Assembly: GCA_902795875.1 (NCBI GenBank)
Contig: CADBND010000096.1
Location: 1-11,019, forward strand
Source: an uncultured Erysipelotrichaceae bacterium
GTDB lineage: Bacteria > Bacillota_I > Bacilli_A > Erysipelotrichales > Erysipelotrichaceae
Direction of reading: 5' to 3'
Length of the DNA: 11,019 nucleotides
Made by a program: the position numbers and the translations under genes. Each line of letters begins with the position of its first letter. The stretch's first letter is position 1. Positions 5,901-11,019 of the stretch are shown in pieces. A model generated the notes under the pieces. It had not been told where the DNA came from. It saw only the letters and a program-made list of their open reading frames with translations, and made no database searches.

Positions 5901-5914
5901 CACTTCTTTTGTAC

Positions 5915-5943
5915 ATTTTAACATGTCCGGATAATTCATACAA
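5915..5943 (-). promoter_or_regulatory. Promoter of the TetR-LOG-kinase-AlkZ-related operon
   Basis: Minus-strand TTGTAT (5943-5938) and TAAAAT (5920-5915) have the ideal 17-base spacing. The predicted start near 5908 gives a leader of about 50 bases containing both 13-base repeats. It overlaps the region that must hold the divergent degV promoter; TTGTAC (5909-5914) and ATAATT (5931-5936), spaced 16, are one candidate there. Confidence 0.55.
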
Positions 5944-5973
5944 TTTTATCGGGCAGTAAGGAGGTTTTTTATA

Positions 5974-6801
5974 ATGAGAATTGTAGCTGATTCATCATGC
6001 GATCTATATACGATCGACCATGAAGACTTTAAAACTGTACCTTTGACGATCTATACCGACGAAAGAAGCTTTGTCGATGACGAATCTTTGAACGTCACGG
6101 AAATGTTAGACTACCTGGCGGCATACAAAGGCCGTTCCTATACATCCTGTCCGCCGATCGATCTCTACAAACAGGCATTTGAAGGAGCCAAAGAGATATT
6201 CGTGTTTACGATCACCTCCGCTCTATCCGGATCCTACAATTCCGCCTTATCTGCAGCGGAAATGTACAAAGAGGAACACGAAGACGTGAAGATCTCCGTC
6301 ATCGACACCCTCTCCACCGGAGCCGAAGAGATCCTGGCCATAAACAAAATGACGGAACTCATGAGGGAAGGCCTCTCATTTGAAAAGATCGACGAGATCA
6401 TAAGAGATCATATCCGCAGATCGCGGCTCTTCTTCTCTTTCTTCTCGCTTCACAATCTCGCCCAGAACGGACGGGTAAACAAAGTCGCTGCCGGTGCACT
6501 CAATGTGCTCAACATCTCCGTCACCGGTACTGCAACATCCGAAGGCAAGATCGCCGTCACCGGCAAAGCCAGAGGTGAAAAAAGATCGCTTGCGGTCCTG
6601 CTGGAAGACATGAAGAAAGCCGGATACAGCGGAGGGAAAGCCATCATCACACACACAGAAAATCCCTCTGCCGCCAAAGATCTGAAAGATCTCGTATCCT
6701 CGCAATATCCAAACGCGGACATCCGTATTTTCCCTACAAGAGGACTGTGCAGCTACTACATGGAAAGAAAAGGCATCGTCATAAGCTGCGAGATCGATTA
6801 A
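5974..6801 (+). CDS. DegV-family fatty-acid-binding protein (first copy)
   Basis: DegV/FakB proteins are cytoplasmic carriers that hold a fatty acid for phosphorylation by the FakA kinase. This 275-residue copy shows the family pattern: ADSSCDL (5-11), SYTSCPP (55-61, counterpart of TSQPS), TSALSGSYNSA (81-91), IDTLSTGAEE (110-119), and LAQNGRVNKVAAGALNVLNI (162-181), which is normally the lipid-pocket and kinase-facing region. The C-terminus FPTRGLCSYYMERKGIVIS (253-271) lacks the usual GPVIGTHTGPG, so it belongs to a different branch from the second copy. AAGGAGG lies 9 bases before ATG. No fakA is in the window. It is divergent from the TetR operon and may share its operator region. The lipid preference cannot be read from sequence. 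Confidence 0.9.
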   Translation: MRIVADSSCDLYTIDHEDFKTVPLTIYTDERSFVDDESLNVTEMLDYLAAYKGRSYTSCPPIDLYKQAFEGAKEIFVFTITSALSGSYNSALSAAEMYKEEHEDVKISVIDTLSTGAEEILAINKMTELMREGLSFEKIDEIIRDHIRRSRLFFSFFSLHNLAQNGRVNKVAAGALNVLNISVTGTATSEGKIAVTGKARGEKRSLAVLLEDMKKAGYSGGKAIITHTENPSAAKDLKDLVSSQYPNADIRIFPTRGLCSYYMERKGIVISCEID

Positions 6802-6807
6802 AAAACG

Positions 6808-6834
6808 AAACAGGAAGCATCGCTTCCTGTTTTT
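6808..6834. terminator. Bidirectional intrinsic terminator between degV and azlD
   Basis: AACAGGAAGC, an ATC loop and GCTTCCTGTT form a 10-bp stem with T-rich tails on both strands (TTTTTC on plus; TTTCGTTTTTT on minus). It serves the first degV gene and the convergent azlCD operon. Confidence 0.9.
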
Positions 6835-6836
6835 CA

Positions 6837-7148
6837 TCAGAATATCTTCTGTATCAGAAACATGTATAAGATCGTGGAAACAACGATCGACAAAGATGTG
6901 TTGTGCTTCCACTTATGCAGTAAGATTGCTGTCATGACACCGATCATTTCCGGCAGAAAACTGTTTACAGAAGAAAAGCTCACATCTTTCAGACAGAACA
7001 CTACCAGCATCGCCATCGCACAATAGGGAAGGACCTTTCCCAGATAGCTGATCAAAGCCGGTGTTTTGTCGCGAAAGATCACAAACGGCAGAAAACGGAT
7101 CGCCATCGTCGTCAATGCCATGACGAAGATCAACAGATAGCTATGCAT
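6837..7148 (-). CDS. azlD: AzlD, small subunit of branched-chain amino acid exporter
   Basis: This 103-residue hydrophobic protein has about four membrane segments (roughly residues 4-26, 36-56, 62-78 and 84-101), the size and profile of AzlD. It works with AzlC in the membrane to export branched-chain amino acids and analogues. Family-like residues include TTMAIRFLPF near the N-terminus and GKVLPYCAMAMLVVFCLKD in the middle. The start at 7148 is chosen because GAGGTG lies 6 bases upstream; a GTG three codons earlier is possible. The start lies inside the end of azlC (8-base overlap), so the two are translationally coupled. Confidence 0.88.
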   Translation of the reverse strand: MHSYLLIFVMALTTMAIRFLPFVIFRDKTPALISYLGKVLPYCAMAMLVVFCLKDVSFSSVNSFLPEMIGVMTAILLHKWKHNTSLSIVVSTILYMFLIQKIF

Positions 7149-7821
7149 CCTTTTCACCTCTGATCTTTCTAATTCCCATAAGCATGATCACGATCAAAGC
7201 CATCGCCAGAATCAGGAAATCATCTCTCCCGAAAAGGATGAGACAGGATATTGAGATCAGGAATGTGAGGATCACAGGCAGATGATCCTTATTCGCTTTC
7301 CATTGTTCCACCACGATCACGATAAACAAAGCCGTCATCGAAAAATCGATCCCCGCCGAATCGAAAGGAAGCACATCGCCAAGGATGCTTCCAAGCAAGG
7401 AACCAGACACCCACCAGATTTGATCGAAAAGAGAAACATAGAAATAATAGGACTCATCCAGACCAGACATATCCTTGTTGCAGACAAGGGAGAACGTCTC
7501 ATCCGTCAAAGCGAAGATACTGTAAAGCTTCCCCATCTTCATATCCCTGTATTTCTTTAACATTCCGATCCCATAGAAAAGATGGCGGATATTCACCATG
7601 ACCGTCATGAAGAAAGCAGTGATCAAAGAAGCGGACGAACTCAGAAGATCGACCCCCACATACTGCATCGAACCCGCATAGATAAAGACAGAAGAAAGAA
7701 GTACCGGCAAAAAGCCGAAACCTCTTGACCCCATCAGTACGCCAAAACCCAGTCCCAGTACCAGGTAACCGGGAAGGATGTGCAGGGAATCCCGGAAAGC
7801 TTCCTTTATCGCGTTTTTCAT
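7141..7821 (-). CDS. azlC: AzlC, large subunit of branched-chain amino acid exporter
   Basis: This 226-residue polytopic membrane protein matches the AzlC/YgaZ family. Recognisable blocks are the N-terminal FRDSLHILPGYLVLGLGFGV (9-28), FIYAGSMQYVGVDLL (46-60), the family segment NIRHLFYGIGML (77-88), FALTDETFSL (103-112) and the C-terminal VVEQWKANKD (170-179). With AzlD it exports valine, leucine, isoleucine and toxic analogues such as 4-azaleucine. The ATG at 7821 has no Shine-Dalgarno. A TATAAT ends only 7 bases upstream, so the transcript may be leaderless or nearly so. No Lrp/AsnC-type regulator gene, as seen beside azlC in Bacillus, is present. Confidence 0.93.
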   Translation of the reverse strand: MKNAIKEAFRDSLHILPGYLVLGLGFGVLMGSRGFGFLPVLLSSVFIYAGSMQYVGVDLLSSSASLITAFFMTVMVNIRHLFYGIGMLKKYRDMKMGKLYSIFALTDETFSLVCNKDMSGLDESYYFYVSLFDQIWWVSGSLLGSILGDVLPFDSAGIDFSMTALFIVIVVEQWKANKDHLPVILTFLISISCLILFGRDDFLILAMALIVIMLMGIRKIRGEKDA

Positions 7822-7828
7822 TACTATT

Positions 7829-7834
7829 ATTATA
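7829..7834 (-). promoter_or_regulatory. -10 box of azlCD
   Basis: Minus-strand TATAAT lies 7 bases before the azlC ATG. A -35 hexamer at 16-18 bases is poor; an alternative pair TTTAGA and GATACT lies slightly upstream. Either choice gives a leader under about 10 bases. Confidence 0.4.
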
Positions 7835-7892
7835 GAGTATCGTCCACCGTTCTTTTATTTCTAAAAACTTTTGTAAAAGAGGCTTTTCTTCA

Positions 7893-7921
7893 TTGCATAA
7901 ACGGATAAAATCGATTATATT
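7893..7921 (+). promoter_or_regulatory. Promoter of the second degV gene
   Basis: TTGCAT (7893-7898) and TATATT (7916-7921) are spaced by exactly 17 bases. The start near 7928 leaves a leader of only about ten bases before ATG 7938, with no ribosome site. Confidence 0.6.
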
Positions 7922-7937
7922 TTATGTGTTACACGCT

Positions 7938-8801
7938 ATGAACGACTACAAGATCTTTACAGACGCTACGGCGGATATCGATGAAAGCCTGCTGAAGGGC
8001 CTTCCGGAACTGGGCATCATACCGATGGACATCTTAATGGACGATGTCACTTATTCCTATGGTCCCGAAGGTACCATAGACCATCATCGTTTCTATGGAA
8101 TGCTGACACCGCAGGTCGATGTCAAAACGACCGGCATCAATCCCGAAGTCTATGAGGAACATTTTGAAAGCTCGCTCAAAAACGGGCAGGATGTCATCTA
8201 CATCTGCTTCACTTCCGGTCTTTCTTCCACATACAATACCGCCAGGCTGATCAAAGCGGAACTCAAGGACAAGTATCCTGATCGGAAGATCTTCTGTATC
8301 GATTCACTTTGCGCATCGATCGGGGAAGCATTCCTGGTATATGAATCCCTGAAAAAGCAGAAAGAAGGACTCAGTTACGACGAAATGGTCGAATGGATCG
8401 AAACAAACAAGACCGACGTTGCCCACTGGTTCACCCTGGACAGCTTCGAATATCTGGTAAAAGGCGGAAGGATCTCATCCACATCCGCAGCCATCGCTAC
8501 GACCTTACAGATAAAGCCTCTTCTTTCGGTAAATGAAGAAGGAAAGCTCTTTGTCGCCGGAAAGACCAGAGGACGCCATTCGGCGACCGCCTCCATCTTG
8601 AAAAAGATCGACAGCAACTGGAAGAAAGAAAACGGAAACACGATCTTCGTCGGACACGGAAACTGTGAAGAAGAAGCACTTCAGCTCAAAGAGAAAGTCC
8701 TTCTCCATCATCCCGATGCCGATGTGAAGCTTCTTTCCATCGGACCCGTCATCGGCTGTCACACCGGGCCAAGTATCCTGGCACTGGTATTCTGGGAATA
8801 A
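7938..8801 (+). CDS. DegV-family fatty-acid-binding protein (second copy)
   Basis: This 287-residue DegV/FakB protein has the standard motifs: FTDATADI (7-14), VKTTGINP (62-69, counterpart of TSQPS), FTSGLSSTYNTA (91-102), IDSLCASIGE (121-130), YLVKGGRISSTSA (172-184) with LQIKPLLSVNEEGKL (190-204), and the canonical C-terminal GPVIGCHTGPS (269-279). The start at 7938 is chosen because family proteins begin just before the FTDAT strand, and the promoter's -10 box lies inside a longer upstream reading of 15 codons. It is monocistronic, with its own terminator. It is clearly divergent from the first copy; the two may bind different acyl chains, as known for FakB1 and FakB2 in Staphylococcus. 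That assignment is inference. Confidence 0.92.
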   Translation: MNDYKIFTDATADIDESLLKGLPELGIIPMDILMDDVTYSYGPEGTIDHHRFYGMLTPQVDVKTTGINPEVYEEHFESSLKNGQDVIYICFTSGLSSTYNTARLIKAELKDKYPDRKIFCIDSLCASIGEAFLVYESLKKQKEGLSYDEMVEWIETNKTDVAHWFTLDSFEYLVKGGRISSTSAAIATTLQIKPLLSVNEEGKLFVAGKTRGRHSATASILKKIDSNWKKENGNTIFVGHGNCEEEALQLKEKVLLHHPDADVKLLSIGPVIGCHTGPSILALVFWE

Positions 8802-8802
8802 C

Positions 8803-8826
8803 GATCCACATCTGTGGATCTTTTTT
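8803..8826 (+). terminator. Intrinsic terminator of the second degV gene
   Basis: GATCCAC, an ATCT loop and GTGGATC are followed by TTTTTT, immediately after the stop codon. Confidence 0.9.
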
Positions 8827-8872
8827 ATTCCCATGAGACCGAATATCCTTATTAGAAAAAGAGAGAAACAAG

Positions 8873-8878
8873 TATAAT
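8873..8878 (+). promoter_or_regulatory. -10 box of pgi
   Basis: A perfect TATAAT lies 26 bases before the pgi ATG; the best -35 candidate, TTATTA at 8849-8854 (18-base spacing), is weak. Confidence 0.5.
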
Positions 8879-8904
8879 GAAAGAGTAAAAAAGGAGAACA
8901 TGAC

Positions 8905-10485
8905 ATGAGTGAATGGATCAACCTGGATCAAAGACAGGCATACAAAGAACTGAAAGAAACAAAGAAAGCCGATCTCAAGACCCTGCTTGCCGGCGAAAAC
9001 GGTGCGCAAAGGGTAAGAAACTATATCGTTGAGATGGCTGCCGGCTTAAGCTATAACTTCGCTGCCAAAGCAGTCGATGATAATATCTTAAAGGTCTTAC
9101 AGAAACTGGCGGACGAAGCCGGACTTACAGAAAAATACGAAGAACTCTACAACGGTGCCATGATCAACACCGGTGAAAAAAGACTCGTCCTTCACCAGCT
9201 GTGCAGAGGACAGCTTGGGAAAGATGTCATCGCTGACGGTGTAAACAAGAGAGATTTCTATGTAAAGCAGCAGGAAAGGATCGCTGAATTCGCAAAGAAA
9301 GTTCACGAAGGAAAGATCGTAAACGGAAACGGTGAAAAGTTCAATACCGTCGTACAGATCGGTATCGGCGGATCCGATCTCGGACCAAGAGCGATGTACA
9401 TTGCCTTGGAGAACTGGGCAAGGAAACATTCTCTTCTCAACATGGAAGCCCGCTTCATCTCCAACGTCGACCCCGATGACGCAGCAGGTGTACTGAACGG
9501 CATCGATAAGGCTCACTCCATCTTCGTACTCGTATCCAAATCCGGAACGACACTCGAAACTCTGACCAATGAGACCTTCGTCAAGGAAGCTTTGAAAAAG
9601 GAAGGCCTCGATCCCGCAAAACACATGGTCGCCGTCACCAGTGAGACATCTCCTCTGGCAAAAAACGAAGGCTATCTCGATGCTTTCTTCATGGATGACT
9701 ACATCGGCGGAAGATACTCCTCTTCCTCAGCCGTAGGCGGATGTGTCCTCTCGCTGGCCTTCACACCGGAAGTCTTCGCCTCCTTCTTAAACGGCGCAAA
9801 TCAGATGGACGAGACCGGCAAAAACAAAGACATCATGAAAAACGCCGCCATGCTCGACGCATTGATCGGCGTATATGAAAGAAATGTGCTCGGTTATGAG
9901 ACTACAGCCGTCCTTCCTTATTCACAGGCTCTTGCCCGCTTCCCGGCACATCTGCAGCAGCTGGATATGGAATCCAACGGCAAATCCGTGAACCGTTATG
10001 GCGAAGCGGTAGACTACAAGACCGGACCGATCATCTTCGGTGAACCGGGTACCAATGGCCAGCATTCCTTCTACCAGCTCTTGCATCAAGGCAAGGACAT
10101 CGTACCGATGCAGTTCATCGGATTCAGAAACTCGCAATTAAGAACGGACCTCGATATTCAGGGAAGCAGTTCCCAGGCCAAACTCTGTGCCAACGTTGCC
10201 GCCCAGATCGTCGGATTCGCATGTGGCAAAGAAGATGAAAACCCCAACAAGCGTTTCGACGGAAACCGTCCTTCCAGCATCATCATCGGTGATGAACTCG
10301 ATCCTGTTTCTTTAGGCGCATTGCTTGCCCACTTCGAAAACAAAGTCATGTTCCAGGGATTCTTATGGAACCTGAACAGTTTCGATCAGGAAGGCGTACA
10401 GTTAGGAAAGGTCCTCGCAAAGAGAGTCCTCGCACACGATACGGACGGAGCCCTCAAGGTCTACAGCGACCTGCTCAACATCTAA
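8905..10485 (+). CDS. pgi: Glucose-6-phosphate isomerase
   Basis: This cytoplasmic glycolytic enzyme interconverts glucose 6-phosphate and fructose 6-phosphate. At 526 residues it belongs to the long form of the family, unlike the roughly 450-residue enzyme of Bacillus and streptococci. Sugar-phosphate site: GIGGSDLGP (153-161) and SKSGTTLET (211-219). The signature region GGRYSSSSAVGG (268-279) holds Arg270. The catalytic residues are Glu356 in DMESNGKS, His387 in GTNGQHSFYQ and Lys502 in EGVQLGKVLA, all present. The run of four serines replaces the SVWSA or SLWSA seen in enterobacterial enzymes. AAGGAG lies 8 bases before ATG 8905; an out-of-frame ATG at 8900 makes a two-codon frame that ends on the real start (ATGACATGA). 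It is monocistronic. Confidence 0.97.
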   Translation: MSEWINLDQRQAYKELKETKKADLKTLLAGENGAQRVRNYIVEMAAGLSYNFAAKAVDDNILKVLQKLADEAGLTEKYEELYNGAMINTGEKRLVLHQLCRGQLGKDVIADGVNKRDFYVKQQERIAEFAKKVHEGKIVNGNGEKFNTVVQIGIGGSDLGPRAMYIALENWARKHSLLNMEARFISNVDPDDAAGVLNGIDKAHSIFVLVSKSGTTLETLTNETFVKEALKKEGLDPAKHMVAVTSETSPLAKNEGYLDAFFMDDYIGGRYSSSSAVGGCVLSLAFTPEVFASFLNGANQMDETGKNKDIMKNAAMLDALIGVYERNVLGYETTAVLPYSQALARFPAHLQQLDMESNGKSVNRYGEAVDYKTGPIIFGEPGTNGQHSFYQLLHQGKDIVPMQFIGFRNSQLRTDLDIQGSSSQAKLCANVAAQIVGFACGKEDENPNKRFDGNRPSSIIIGDELDPVSLGALLAHFENKVMFQGFLWNLNSFDQEGVQLGKVLAKRVLAHDTDGALKVYSDLLNI

Positions 10486-10491
10486 ACACAG

Positions 10492-10516
10492 AAACGGAGA
10501 GAGATCTCCGTTTTCT
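10492..10516 (+). terminator. Intrinsic terminator of pgi
   Basis: AAACGGAGA, a GAGA loop and TCTCCGTTT are followed by TCTTTC, seven bases after the stop codon. Confidence 0.85.
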
Positions 10517-10559
10517 TTCGGTCATTCCGTTTTCAATACATAGAAAAAAGAAATATCAT

Positions 10560-10565
10560 TATATT
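10560..10565 (+). promoter_or_regulatory. -10 box of proC
   Basis: TATATT lies 18 bases before the proC ATG and after the pgi terminator; no good -35 box is seen. Confidence 0.35.
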
Positions 10566-10583
10566 GAATAAGGAGAAACAACA

Positions 10584-11019
10584 ATGAAGACCATCGGATT
10601 TATCGGAACGGGTTATATGGGCGGCGCTTTAGCCACCGCCGCTTCCAAAAGCGAATGTGACATCAGAATACTTCTGGCAAACAGGACAAAACAGAAAGCA
10701 GAAGAACTTGCGGAAAAGATCGGCGGACAGGTTTGCAACAACGAAACCGTCGCCAAGCAGGCAGACTACATCTTCCTGGGTGTAAAACCGCAGATCCTGC
10801 AGGTTATGTTTGAAGGGATAAACGATACATTAAAACAAAGAAAAGACAGGTATGTGATCGTATCGATGATCGCCGGCAAGGACATCCCCTTCCTGGAAAA
10901 TATGTTCGGAAACGTCCCGATCATCCGCTTCATGCCTAACATGCCGGTAACGGTAGGCAGCGGACTGAGCTTCTATGCCTTTTCAAAAGAAGTGAAAGAA
11001 GAAGAGAAAGAATTCTTCC
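10584..11019 (+). CDS. proC: Pyrroline-5-carboxylate reductase, N-terminal part
   Basis: ProC catalyses the last step of proline synthesis, reducing pyrroline-5-carboxylate with NAD(P)H in the cytoplasm. The first 145 codons are present without a stop, and the frame leaves at the right edge. The Rossmann motif is IGFIGTGYMGGAL (4-16), with LLANRTKQKAEELA (32-45) as the cofactor-side strand and helix. FLGVKPQ (66-72) and SMIAGKD (96-102) are conserved, and the substrate-side RFMPNMPVTVGSG block lies at about 117-129. AAGGAG lies 8 bases before ATG. The family is about 265 residues, so roughly 120 remain outside. It has its own promoter-like sequence after the pgi terminator. Confidence 0.95.
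   Translation, partial: MKTIGFIGTGYMGGALATAASKSECDIRILLANRTKQKAEELAEKIGGQVCNNETVAKQADYIFLGVKPQILQVMFEGINDTLKQRKDRYVIVSMIAGKDIPFLENMFGNVPIIRFMPNMPVTVGSGLSFYAFSKEVKEEEKEFF

Noticed and set aside
5223..5921. Plus-strand open frame of 232 codons opposite the TetR-type gene
   Set aside because: Antisense to a recognisable TetR protein, no ribosome site, and no known motif.
6376..6912. Minus-strand open frame of 178 codons opposite the first degV gene
   Set aside because: It crosses the bidirectional terminator and overlaps azlD in another frame; cysteine- and phenylalanine-rich composition is typical of antisense translation.
7893..7937. N-terminal 15-codon extension of the second degV gene
   Set aside because: The extension overlaps the -35 and -10 boxes, and family proteins start just before the FTDAT-like strand.
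8900..8907. Two-codon upstream frame ATGACATGA overlapping the pgi start as a regulatory device
   Set aside because: The ribosome site is spaced correctly for ATG 8905 and too close to ATG 8900; probably chance.
1..11019. CRISPR arrays, tRNA or rRNA genes, riboswitches or phage attachment sites
   Set aside because: No regularly spaced repeats, cloverleaf or conserved riboswitch leader was seen on either strand; leaders here are short.

Overview
The window comes from a moderate-GC Gram-positive (Firmicutes) chromosome. The evidence is strong purine-rich ribosome sites, intrinsic terminators with T-tracts, two DegV proteins, a YugP-type membrane peptidase and azlCD. Gene content and protein style suggest an Erysipelotrichia-like bacterium, but that placement is inference and not shown directly. 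No tRNA, rRNA, CRISPR array or phage gene was seen, and no stretch over 300 bases lacks a gene.

Layout. Bases 1-330 are one end of an IS3-family (IS150-like) insertion sequence running off the left edge, with the transposase OrfA start on the minus strand. Next, all on the minus strand, come a D-2-hydroxyacid dehydrogenase (360-1304) and a coupled pair: free methionine-R-sulfoxide reductase (1391-1849) and a YugP-type zinc peptidase (1849-2538). Divergent from this pair is msrA (2621-3127), so two methionine-sulfoxide repair enzymes flank one promoter region. Bases 3124-5858 hold a tightly coupled minus-strand operon in transcription order: TetR-type regulator, LOG-family phosphoribohydrolase (frameshifted here), PfkB kinase resembling pseudouridine kinase, and an AlkZ-related protein. 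Bases 5974-6801 encode a DegV lipid-binding protein. azlD and azlC (6837-7821, minus) encode a branched-chain amino acid exporter. A second DegV (7938-8801), glucose-6-phosphate isomerase (8905-10485) and the start of proC (10584 to the right edge) follow on the plus strand, each with its own promoter-like sequence.

Most notable points: (1) a one-base deletion breaks the LOG gene near base 5220 inside an otherwise intact coupled operon; (2) msrA and the AlkZ-related gene converge with overlapping stop codons, and each appears to have its terminator hairpin embedded in the coding sequence of the other; (3) the IS end can fold into a long hairpin that buries the transposase ribosome site and is followed by a T-tract; (4) a 13-base direct repeat sits in the leader of the TetR operon; (5) three genes (tetR-like, azlC, second degV) start without a recognisable Shine-Dalgarno sequence. 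The TetR/LOG/kinase/AlkZ-related operon is the best candidate for an undescribed system. It reads as a possible modified-nucleoside salvage or damage-response cassette, a hypothesis from family roles only.
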